A DNA stretch of 6,500 nucleotides, from NCBI GenBank assembly GCA_003353825.1, contig PIVW01000339.1:1-6500 (forward strand). Reading direction: 5' to 3'. Below the pieces are notes generated by a model. The model saw only the letters and a program-made list of their open reading frames with translations. It ran no database searches and was not told the origin of the DNA. This DNA comes from Chloroflexota bacterium. Its GTDB lineage: Bacteria > Chloroflexota > Anaerolineae > J102. Below, in pieces: positions 1-6,282 of this stretch (positions are counted from its first letter, which is position 1; each line of letters begins with the position of its first letter). Position numbers and translations under genes: made by a program.

Positions 1-124
1 CAGGAGATATTCATTTTCAGAAGTTTTTCCAGTGATTTCAATCGAGAGGGTATTGATCGGCGGTCATGGTACGGGTCGGCGATACGAGAAATCTGTACGC
101 TTGGCGTGCATCAACGACTATGCC

Positions 125-154
125 GAATGCCTGGATCGAACGATCCAGGCATTC
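125..154. repeat. Perfect 14-bp inverted repeat (hairpin or operator)
   Basis: The left arm GAATGCCTGGATCG (125-138) is followed by AA (139-140) and its exact reverse complement (141-154). Pairing stops immediately outside. As RNA it could fold into a stem of about 12-13 bp with a tiny loop. No run of T follows on either strand, so a classical intrinsic terminator is not well supported. A cruciform-like terminator for an upstream gene, or a dimeric repressor site, are the alternatives. The nearest downstream start codon is about 285 bases away. Confidence 0.7.
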
Positions 155-330
155 TCGTTCATTATCTATGTCCGGACACCGATCCGTTTGTCAAAACTTT
201 GGTAACCTAGAAACGGAGACGGTGGTGGAGATCATGCGACACATGACATAACTAACATCGGTATCGACCTGCATTTGCTGGATTCATAAACTACAGGTAG
301 ACTAACTACTCGACTTTGCTGCCGCTAGGT

Positions 331-358
331 TTGTGATCATGTAATATATCCATAAGAT
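331..358 (+). promoter_or_regulatory. Weak possible sigma70-like promoter for the Nudix gene
   Basis: TTGTGA (331-336) and TAAGAT (353-358) are separated by 16 bases in an A+T-rich stretch, and each matches the consensus hexamer at four of six positions. It lies about 80 bases upstream of the Nudix start at 439, a sensible place for the promoter of the gene run. Such matches are common by chance in A+T-rich DNA, so this is only a candidate. Confidence 0.22.
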
Positions 359-438
359 ACTGGCAACGAATTCTTCAGAATTAACGTGTAAGATGAAGTG
401 GTATCGAGGGTATTACGCCTTTTAGTAAATATTGCATC

Positions 439-1038
439 ATGCCTCCTAAAGCGTGGAAGACACTTTCATCGAAACCGATCTACGAAAATAAATGGATGCG
501 CCTGCGAGAGGACATCGTCGAGATGCCTGACGGGGGCACAACCCTTTACGGTGTTGTCTCTTTCAGCGAATGCGTCGGGGTGCTACCCTTTATCGATGAC
601 GACCATGTAGTTCTATGCCGCCAGTATCGCTATATATTTGGCGAAAACCATCGATGGGAGATGCCAACAGGTGGCGTCAAGCCAGATGAAACCCCAGAGC
701 TAGCAGCGCTGCGTGAGCTGCAAGAGGAAGTGGGCTATATCGCCCGTCGGCTGCAGTGGGTGAGTAGCTACTACACGTCAAAAAGCGTGTGTGTCGAGAC
801 CGCACATATTTACCTTGGCTATGAGTTAGATCGATCTGTTTTACCGCCGGACGATACTGAGTTTTTCGAGATCGCCACATTTCATTTCGATGATGCCCTC
901 GATATGGTATTGCGCAGCCAAATCCGCGACAGTATGAGCGTGATCGCTATCCTATATGCCGATCGAATCCGCAGACAACAGCACCGAGGTTACTGTGCAC
1001 ATTCTGGCAACCAACCATTACAGAGGGACAGCCCATGA
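439..1038 (+). CDS. Nudix hydrolase, ADP-ribose pyrophosphatase-like
   Basis: This 199-residue cytosolic protein probably hydrolyses a nucleoside diphosphate linked to another moiety, most likely an ADP-sugar. A perfect Nudix box GX5EX7REUXEEXGU spans residues 78-100 (G78, E84, then RELQEEVGY from R92). Its glutamates bind the catalytic metal. The preceding QYRY...WEMPTGG stretch (62-79) is typical of the ADP-ribose pyrophosphatase branch. The ATG at 439 is the first canonical start after an in-frame stop at 394-396. No Shine-Dalgarno sequence sits at proper distance, so translation may be leaderless or weak. The last 25 residues or so (RIRRQQHR onward) are polar and not family-like. The stop overlaps the next start as ATGA, indicating translational coupling. 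The exact substrate cannot be read from sequence. Confidence 0.92.
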   Translation: MPPKAWKTLSSKPIYENKWMRLREDIVEMPDGGTTLYGVVSFSECVGVLPFIDDDHVVLCRQYRYIFGENHRWEMPTGGVKPDETPELAALRELQEEVGYIARRLQWVSSYYTSKSVCVETAHIYLGYELDRSVLPPDDTEFFEIATFHFDDALDMVLRSQIRDSMSVIAILYADRIRRQQHRGYCAHSGNQPLQRDSP

Positions 1039-1709
1039 CTCAGCTTTTCGATTCATCCAGCCCACGTGCAGACACGTTGCTTTACAAGATATGTATGATC
1101 ATTGCCCGCCTGGGGCTGGCCTATCTCTTTTTCACCCAGTTGTGGTGGAAACTACCCCCACAGTTTGGCTGTACCAATGATTTTGCCTTTCCTCAGCCCG
1201 CAGCCGAGAATCACTGGACCGGCAACGGCAGCGGCGGACTCTGTTACTGGATGGGGATTGAATCGATTTACGCTCCACAGTATCGTCAAGTGCTTGTATC
1301 CGACATGCGACCTGCCGGTTTACCCAAGATTGGCCTTAATATCGCACCCATAGCCAAGGCCAATGCCTTGCTCCTGGACAATATCCTCATCCCCAACATC
1401 GGCTTCTTCGGCTGGGTGATCTGGCTGGCCGAGTTCTGGATATTCCTGTCGATGCTGTTAGGTCTCTTTTCACGGTTAGGCGCGCTGGTGTCGATTGGGG
1501 TTGTGGGGCAACTGTGGGTGTCGCTAGCCAACATACCGCGCCCGTTCGAGTGGGAGTGGGCCTATGGTGCAATTTTACTGCTTTCGGTTGCGCTGCTTGG
1601 GGCGGCGGCTGGCCGGTTTATGGGTGTAGATGGCTGGCTACGTCCGCGATTCGCCAAACCAGCTGCAGAGGGTCGTCTCTGGGCCAGGGTTGCCCTGTTG
1701 TTGAGCTGA
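1035..1709 (+). CDS. DoxX/DoxD-like integral membrane protein
   Basis: This 224-residue polytopic protein resembles the DoxX family (related to the small subunit of thiosulfate:quinone oxidoreductase, though most members have no proven reaction). Hydrophobic segments lie near residues 18-37, 122-145, 147-165 and 175-196, a four-helix layout usual for the family. A long loop of about 80 residues separates helix 1 from helix 2 and carries Cys46 and Cys70, which could form a disulfide if the loop faces outside. The motif-like end of the bundle, RFMGVDGWLRPR (194-205), resembles the 'GxDxxLRPR' tail seen in DoxX-like proteins. GAGGG at 1023-1027 lies 7 bases before the ATG, inside the end of the Nudix gene, and the two genes overlap by 4 bases. 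Its partner or electron donor is unknown. A generic small membrane protein is the alternative. Confidence 0.8.
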   Translation: MTQLFDSSSPRADTLLYKICMIIARLGLAYLFFTQLWWKLPPQFGCTNDFAFPQPAAENHWTGNGSGGLCYWMGIESIYAPQYRQVLVSDMRPAGLPKIGLNIAPIAKANALLLDNILIPNIGFFGWVIWLAEFWIFLSMLLGLFSRLGALVSIGVVGQLWVSLANIPRPFEWEWAYGAILLLSVALLGAAAGRFMGVDGWLRPRFAKPAAEGRLWARVALLLS

Positions 1710-1716
1710 ACAGGGC
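1692..1716 (+). promoter_or_regulatory. Hairpin covering the ribosome binding site of the next gene
   Basis: GCCCTGTT (1692-1699) and AACAGGGC (1709-1716) form a perfect 8-bp stem around a 9-base loop. The AGGG at 1712-1715, the best Shine-Dalgarno candidate for the ATG at 1723 (7-base spacing), lies in the right arm. The DoxX-like stop codon (1707-1709) lies in the loop and stem edge. A ribosome finishing the DoxX-like gene would melt the stem, so this could couple translation of the two genes. No T run follows, so it is not a terminator. Confidence 0.4.
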
Positions 1717-1722
1717 ATCTCC

Positions 1723-2397
1723 ATGCGCGGCTCCTTGCTTGTGGTGGCCAAACAACCGGCGGCTGGACATACCAAGACACGCCTCTGTCCGCCGTTAAGC
1801 GGAGAGATGGCAGCGTCCCTTTACGAGTGTTTCTTGTATGACACCTTAGATATCATGCGACGCGTCCAAGATGTCCAGCGCATTGTCGTCCACCTGCATG
1901 GAGATAGGGGAGGTTATTTTAGGCAACTTGCCCCCGACATGATGCTTTCTCAGCAACGCGGCCACTCCTTAGGTGAACGCCTCGATCATCTATTGACCAG
2001 CGCCCTGGCCAACGGAGCCGATCGCGCTGTGGTAATAAATAGTGACAGTCCTACCTTGCCCGCCGCTTATGTAGATGATGCTTTCACCCGTCTGGATGTC
2101 GCCGATGTCGTGATAGGCCCTTGCTTTGACGGTGGATATTACCTGATTGGTATGAAACAGCCTCATCCACGCCTGTTGCGCGATGTGCAGATGAGCACGC
2201 CACGCGTACTGGCAGACACACTCGCCCTTGCCGCTGAGCTAGAAGTATCGGTCTCGCTACTCCCTGAATGGTACGATGTGGATACAATCGCCGAACTGGA
2301 ATATCTGCGTTCCGAAATCGAGACTTTCGACGATGATAACAGGGCCAAGGACCAGGCCAGCCACACGCGGCGCTATCTGGCGCAGATGGCGTGGTAA
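1723..2397 (+). CDS. TIGR04282-family glycosyltransferase (DUF2064)
   Basis: This 224-residue cytosolic protein has the GT-A/nucleotidyltransferase-like fold of the 'rSAM/selenodomain-associated transferase 1' family. Landmarks in order are the nucleotide-binding start KQPAAGHTKTRLCPPL (10-25, with KTRL), LGERL (83-87), the acidic INSDSPTLP (105-113), GPCFDGGYYLIG (132-143), STPRVLADT (158-166) and WYDVDT (183-188). Length is normal for the family. The last 25 or so residues are a charged tail. Known members occur beside radical SAM and glycan genes, and some are thought to transfer sugars or make NDP-sugars. The substrate is not established. The gene starts 13 bases after the DoxX-like gene. 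It lies upstream of the SPASM remnant, which fits the family's usual radical SAM neighbourhood. Confidence 0.92.
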   Translation: MRGSLLVVAKQPAAGHTKTRLCPPLSGEMAASLYECFLYDTLDIMRRVQDVQRIVVHLHGDRGGYFRQLAPDMMLSQQRGHSLGERLDHLLTSALANGADRAVVINSDSPTLPAAYVDDAFTRLDVADVVIGPCFDGGYYLIGMKQPHPRLLRDVQMSTPRVLADTLALAAELEVSVSLLPEWYDVDTIAELEYLRSEIETFDDDNRAKDQASHTRRYLAQMAW

Positions 2398-2486
2398 CAT
2401 GGTCATTTAGGTTCACAGTCATGCTATCTGCTATTGCCGGCAATGAACTAGGTTGTGTTGACATTGTACGTAATGGTGACTTTCTT

Positions 2487-2563
2487 ACCGCGGAGAGCGC
2501 AAGGGACGCAAAGATATACCCCCTTTCTCCGGGTTTCTCTGCGTTCTTCGCGTTCTCAGCGGT
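2487..2563. repeat. Palindromic intergenic repeat of the 'AENAKNAE' type
   Basis: An imperfect 27-bp inverted repeat has its left arm at 2487-2513 (ACCGCGGAGAGCGCAAGGGA...) and its right arm at 2537-2563 (reverse complement begins ACCGCTGAGAACGCGAAGAA). About three quarters of positions pair, around a 23-base centre. Read on the minus strand, the right arm gives ITAENAKNAEK, a peptide pattern I recognise from annotations of a widespread intergenic repeat in many bacteria. It is probably a small non-autonomous repeat, not a gene. No clear target duplication is visible. It occupies most of the gap between the TIGR04282 gene and the SPASM remnant. Confidence 0.7.
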
Positions 2564-2609
2564 GATTTTTAAGAGTGTCAACAGAACCTAGCACGAAGGC
2601 ATCGACTCA

Positions 2610-3173
2610 TTGCAAGCTCAAGGTAAAGTAGAACACATGAATCCCTGGTCGAATCCGGATGCGTTACCACCGCAAGACGCTGCAAATCTGGCAATATTTA
2701 TCGATGAGCGCGGCCGCAACGCTGATCAGGCGCTGGCGCACACAACCCTCATCGATACACTTAATCCCCGGTCTGGCGAGCGACTGATCGGTGTCAGCTG
2801 CGGCTTGGAAGCACAACAGGCAGCGCTGATCGAGGAGAGCGAGTGGCTGGCCGACGAGTTGGGATTGCTCTTCGGGACATCTGGCGCCTCTACGCTGCCC
2901 ACGAGTGTAGCCATCAAGGGTACCCATCCTTGGCAAGGATGCATGCGGCCCTGGATTCTCATGTACATCACGGCCAACGGCACGGCCTTGCCCTGTTGCA
3001 TTTCACCGTTTGCTGCGGCCGACTATTCGAGCATCATGCTGGGCAACAGCTTTGCGAGACCTCTGGCAGAAGTATGGGAAGGAACTCGCTATCAGGATAT
3101 ACATTCGGCTGTACTTCGCGAATCGCCGGCACCATGGCCATGCCAGTCCTGTGGGATGAAATGGAGTTTGTGA
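2610..3173 (+). pseudogene. C-terminal SPASM half of a radical SAM protein
   Basis: The 187-residue reading frame (TTG at 2610; an ATG at 2637 is an alternative) carries a SPASM domain, which binds an auxiliary iron-sulfur cluster in radical SAM maturases. The cysteine pattern is C111, C129-C130 and C178xxC181. Between them are the family landmarks ITANGTALPCC (120-130), IMLGNSFARPLAEVW (142-156) and a C-terminal CQSCGMKW. Residues 65-105 resemble the linker seen in full-length relatives. Residues 1-55 I cannot place. The radical SAM core with CxxxCxxC is absent and nothing upstream encodes it, because the preceding gene ends at 2397. A complete protein would be about 330-400 residues, so this is probably a decapitated pseudogene. 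A stand-alone cluster-binding protein is possible but less likely. It stops 13 bases before the GT-C gene. Confidence 0.78.
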
Positions 3174-3186
3174 TGGGCAGTAAGGT

Positions 3187-4836
3187 GTGGGGGTGAGCAT
3201 GTTCACCTCTGTCCAGAACATAATAGGTCGCTTGCCAGGTCGTTCCTCTCTCTATAGGCCGTTTTGGCTTCCTTCCATCGCCGTTGGATCCATCATCCTC
3301 TACATGCTTCTGGCCTTTCGCTACCCGTTAATGGCCAGCTTGGCCGATCCCCGCGCCACCTGGGCGCTGATGGTATATCCCACCAGCATCAATCTCAGCT
3401 ATCATCTCGCCATCTATCTGGGTCTCACTGTGCTATATATGCTGGCGTTGCGTCTTCTCAACGCTTACCTTTCTGACTCCAGACGACATTCGTTGCTGAT
3501 TGTTGGGGTCTGGCTGGTATGCAGTGCTGTATTGCTAACCGTGGCTCCCGGTGGTGAATCGCATGATATCTTCGATTATACTTTTCGTGGACGTATGATA
3601 GTTGAATATGGAGCCAATCCGCTTGCCGGAGCACCCGAGGAGTTGAGCAAAGCCCCATTCTATCGCTATGCAGCGTGGATCAGGCACGTAGACACCTACG
3701 GCCCGTTGTGGGAAATGACCAGTGCTGGTGTCGCGGTGGTTGTGCGCTTTGTACTCAAGGCATCTGATCTGTGGACGACAACGCAGATATCCTGTCCAAG
3801 ATCGCCCGCATCATGCAAAATGCTCAGTGTGTATCTCGTGAGCTATCGCCTGCTTGCTATAACCCTCACGGGGGTTTCCGCTTGGCTGATTATGAGCATG
3901 GTACGGCGGAATCGTCCAAATCTGGCGACGGCGGCATTAGCAGCCTGGCTATGGAGCCCTATGCTGCTGATCACCACTGCGATCGGCGCTCACAACGATG
4001 CCGTCATGATCGTCTTGTTGTTAGCTTCGTTGTGGCTCTTACAGCGGCAACGTTGGCTGCCTGCTTTGTTGGTGTTGGTATTGGCATTGCATGTGAAGGT
4101 CACAGTGCTGATATTCCTACCCGCCATTGGCCTGTGGATCGTTCGACGCCGCGGATGGCTGCGTACTATTGGTGTCAGCACAGCAGCAGGGGTGATCGGA
4201 CTGTTGCTGTCTTGGTTGCTGTACGCGCCATTCGAAGGGTGGAGCACACTGCCACGTATGTTGCATGAGCGATCGATCTTCCTGGCCAATTCACCCTGGC
4301 ACGTAATCTACTACGTGTTGTACATTCAGCGGCATTGGCCGAAAGAAATGGTGCTGGGACTGACAGTGCAACTGCCCACCTTGTTATTTGTTGTCAGTGC
4401 CGTTCTCGTTGCCTTATGGATGCTGGATTTTCGCCCAAACCGTTGGAAGCGCTCACCTGCGCCTGATTGGGGTGACGAGCGCATGTTGTGGCGCACAATC
4501 GCGGGACTGAGTTTGCTCTATCTATTGGTTGGCAGCTTCTGGTTTCAGCATTGGTATGTTCTGTGGGTATTGGCGCCTGCTGCGCTGCTACCGGATAGTA
4601 TACTCACCAGGGTGGTGTTGCCCTGCTTGAGCTTTGGTGCTCTGTCTGCCAATGTGGTTGCGGATTTTGTCCGCACGCCGATGCCAAAGGCCGCGCCGCG
4701 TACGCGTCTCTACGCCCTGGTCGTCCTGGTTATCTGGATGCCGGCACTCATAGCTGGTGGGATAGCGGAAAGCTTTCGGTTTTATCGCCATAGACAGGAA
4801 CGAAAGCAGGCTTCTCCCCGGATGCCTTCGGTTTGA
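3187..4836 (+). CDS. GT-C polytopic glycosyltransferase, polyprenol-phosphate sugar-dependent type
   Basis: This 549-residue inner-membrane protein has about 10-12 helices, for example near 27-47, 70-92, 103-120, 175-191, 220-238, 252-285, 291-318, 326-346, 394-411, 435-470 and 507-525. The GT-C signature is in the first outside loop: SHDIFDYTFRGRMIVEYGAN (125-144, acidic D127 and D130), then YGPLW (171-175). Later motifs are LWSPMLLITTAIGAHNDAVM (255-274), HVKVT (302-306) and FQHWYVLWVLAP (453-464). These match mannosyltransferases using polyprenol-phosphate sugars (MptB-like). It likely adds a sugar to an envelope glycan or glycolipid outside the membrane. The start is uncertain: GTG 3187, GTG 3193 and ATG 3199 are all in frame. 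AAGG (3182-3185) would serve GTG 3193, and the GGGGG run would serve ATG 3199. Residues 195-213 form a polar, Cys/Ser-rich insert with no clear counterpart. Donor and acceptor cannot be read from sequence. Confidence 0.85.
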   Translation: MGVSMFTSVQNIIGRLPGRSSLYRPFWLPSIAVGSIILYMLLAFRYPLMASLADPRATWALMVYPTSINLSYHLAIYLGLTVLYMLALRLLNAYLSDSRRHSLLIVGVWLVCSAVLLTVAPGGESHDIFDYTFRGRMIVEYGANPLAGAPEELSKAPFYRYAAWIRHVDTYGPLWEMTSAGVAVVVRFVLKASDLWTTTQISCPRSPASCKMLSVYLVSYRLLAITLTGVSAWLIMSMVRRNRPNLATAALAAWLWSPMLLITTAIGAHNDAVMIVLLLASLWLLQRQRWLPALLVLVLALHVKVTVLIFLPAIGLWIVRRRGWLRTIGVSTAAGVIGLLLSWLLYAPFEGWSTLPRMLHERSIFLANSPWHVIYYVLYIQRHWPKEMVLGLTVQLPTLLFVVSAVLVALWMLDFRPNRWKRSPAPDWGDERMLWRTIAGLSLLYLLVGSFWFQHWYVLWVLAPAALLPDSILTRVVLPCLSFGALSANVVADFVRTPMPKAAPRTRLYALVVLVIWMPALIAGGIAESFRFYRHRQERKQASPRMPSV

Positions 4837-4947
4837 GTGGGTCATCCCCGGTTCAGCATGCTGATTCGAACAATCTTCGTTCATGCTGGATGGCATGCCT
4901 GACTCGCACCCTGTAATAACTTCAGGGGAAGCGATCTGACACGAAAA

Positions 4948-5021
4948 AACATGCCGAACTGATCTCACTTTCGATACGCTCTTGCCTTTTGCAAATCCCG
5001 ACACCAAAATGTCGGCATGTT
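4948..5021 (+). promoter_or_regulatory. Inverted repeats at the start of the broken integrase gene
   Basis: AACATGCCGA (4948-4957) is exactly complementary to TCGGCATGTT (5012-5021), which contains the integrase ATG (5017-5019). Nested within, CCGACA (4998-5003) and TGTCGG (5010-5015) form a 6-bp stem with a 6-base loop just before that ATG. No separate Shine-Dalgarno sequence is visible. Structures over the transposase start are a known way for insertion sequences to silence read-through translation. They may instead be part of the element end. Confidence 0.4.
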
Positions 5022-5687
5022 CTTCTCTCTTCTGGCACAATTATGCGTCACCGTCATCGATCTCCTGCGCATCGCCCATCTCTCCACCGATGAAAAAGAT
5101 ATCGAGATACTTATCCTTCACCTACAACTGGATGTGCTCGCCCGCAAACAGACTCAGGCTGTCAAGCCCAGTCGGCAGGAGAAGTGGTCGCTGGCCGTGC
5201 TGGCGAGCGACGTTGAAAAGGTGAAGTTGCCGCACAACGAACCAACTGGATTGGGTCCTCCGTGTCTTCAATTCGAAGACTGTCATTGGCGGGCATCGGG
5301 AACTCGTACGCCGCACATGGAAACAAAAACCAGTCGATCATGGCGGCAGATCGTCGATCAGCGATGAACTGCACGATCCGGTTCTACTCTACACCTGACC
5401 AAAGAGAACCATCGCTGGGGCTACGGCAAGATCGCCGACGAACTGCTGAAACTGGGCTGTGCTGTCTCCAAGAGCACCGTGCGCGACGTCCTCAAAGCCC
5501 ATGACATCCAACCGGTGCCGGTTCGATTTGGTCGAATGGCTGGCGAACGTTGGTGAGCCACTACAAAGACAAACTGCTCGCCTGCGACTTCTTTACTGTG
5601 AAGACAGTCCGTCTGCAAACCCTCTGTGCGCTATTCTTCATCGAACTGGGTTCCAGACGCGTGTACCTGCAACTCTACCGTTCGTAA
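5017..5687 (+). pseudogene. Degraded DDE integrase/transposase (IS3/IS481-like core), frameshifted and truncated
   Basis: The original protein is read through four frame segments. Segment A (5017 to about 5225) gives the N-terminal part (LSTDEKDIEILILHLQL, LARKQTQAVKPSRQEKWSLA). Segment B (from 5240 to about 5390, next frame) gives NQLDWVLRVFNSKTVIGG, HRELVRRTWKQKP and GGRSSISDEL. Segment C (from 5389, first frame again) gives LTKENHRWGYGKIADELLKL and STVRDVLKAHDI, the helix-turn-helix region. Segment D (5541-5687) gives WRTLVSHYKDKLLACDFFTV and ALFFIELGSRRVYL, the start of the integrase core with its first catalytic aspartate in LLACD. The rest of the DDE core is missing. The segment order matches a Chloroflexota-type integrase I recognise, so at least three frameshifts and a 3' truncation have killed the gene. 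Exact frameshift bases are approximate. It cannot transpose by itself. Confidence 0.8.
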
Positions 5688-6282
5688 ACATGGGGATGAA
5701 GTGATAGGTATTCAAGTAGCTGGCCTGCGCACGCAAACGCTGACCATACTGCACCGGCTGATTGACCCCTTCGGGGAAGGATGCTTGCGCTCGCTGTTCA
5801 CAATACGGACAAATCTTCACCTCCGCCCGGTGCTCCGTCACTTCCACCTGCACCGGCGGCACATCCAACACTTGCCTGTGTGCGTACTCTTCACTCTCTT
5901 CCTCTGATAAGTCTGCCGCACAATGCGGACACTCCGCCAAGAGATGATATTCAACATGGTTCGGCGTTTCCACCATCTTCAAGGTTTGACCCCGATGACC
6001 CTCCTGTCCCCCGAGGTTGCGACCACTCTTTTCTCGTAAACTCTGCGTGCGTGGCTTTTTCAAACCATCACTGCTCGGCGGCTTCCCGCTATTCCCGCTA
6101 TGCTTCGCCAATTGATCCTCTAATTCCTGAATCCGCACTTTTTGTCCCCCTATTTCCTCGTTTAATCCTTCCACACGCGTATACAATACCTCGATCAGTT
6201 CTATCAGGTCTTCCCGCTCCATCTCATTCACTTGCTGGCGGTCATATCTCGACAATTCTTTCATAGTCATACATTCTTGCAC
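5638..6282 (-). pseudogene. tnpC: IS66-family transposase, N-terminal part only
   Basis: The 214-residue minus-strand frame is the N-terminal part of an IS66-type TnpC transposase (full length about 450-520). In order it has a coiled-coil or leucine-zipper stretch (about 23-60), the linker HSGNSGKPPSSDG (61-73), GGQEGHRGQTL (91-101), a zinc-binding region with C118xxC121 and C158xxC161, and the helix VQYGQRLRAQASYLNTYHFIP (177-197, first catalytic-domain entry). Homology ends near residue 197, and the last 17 residues are read from the reverse of the neighbouring integrase remnant. The DDE domain is absent, so it is inactive. The longest frame begins at GTG 6282, but ATG 6270 has AGGTG 9 bases upstream and is my preferred start. 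No tnpA or tnpB partner is present. It may derive from the single-gene ISBst12-like branch. Confidence 0.88.
5670..5690. other. Junction of two transposon remnants
   Basis: Integrase homology on the plus strand runs to about 5670 (SRRVYL). IS66 homology on the minus strand begins at about 5689-5691, at the end of YHFIP. Both genes lose their 3' parts here and face each other tail to tail. No inverted repeat or target duplication is evident at the join. This suggests a deletion or recombination between elements, not a simple insertion of an intact one. Confidence 0.6.

Larger units (their letters stand above)
1..438. other. Upstream region without a supported gene
   Basis: I see no recognisable gene here. 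Plus frames 1 and 2 are both open from the window edge, to stops at 208-210 and 203-205, so the tail of an upstream gene cannot be excluded. Neither translation resembles a family I know, and the strong palindrome at 125-154 lies inside both, which argues against coding. From about 210 to 438 the sequence is richer in A+T and has stops in several frames. It probably serves as the leader and promoter region of the Nudix gene. Confidence 0.5.

Noticed and set aside
1..210. Tail of an upstream gene in plus frame 1 or 2
   Set aside because: Both frames are open but unrecognisable, and the palindrome at 125-154 falls inside both; not enough to call a gene.
2084..2581. 165-codon minus-strand open frame
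   Set aside because: It is the antisense of the TIGR04282 gene joined to the palindromic repeat; the only recognisable part is the repeat-encoded AENAKNAE peptide.
3771..4268. 165-codon plus-strand open frame
   Set aside because: It lies inside the GT-C gene in another frame, lacks family resemblance, and the GT-C frame has clear motifs and membrane segments.
4909..4927. Possible terminator CCCTG / CAGGG after the GT-C gene
   Set aside because: The stem is only 5 bp with a 9-base loop and no T run follows.
4588..5040. 150-codon minus-strand open frame
   Set aside because: It overlaps the end of the GT-C gene and the integrase start, with no recognisable domain.
5781..6266. 161-codon plus-strand open frame
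   Set aside because: It is the antisense shadow of the IS66 transposase, which has all its N-terminal landmarks on the minus strand.
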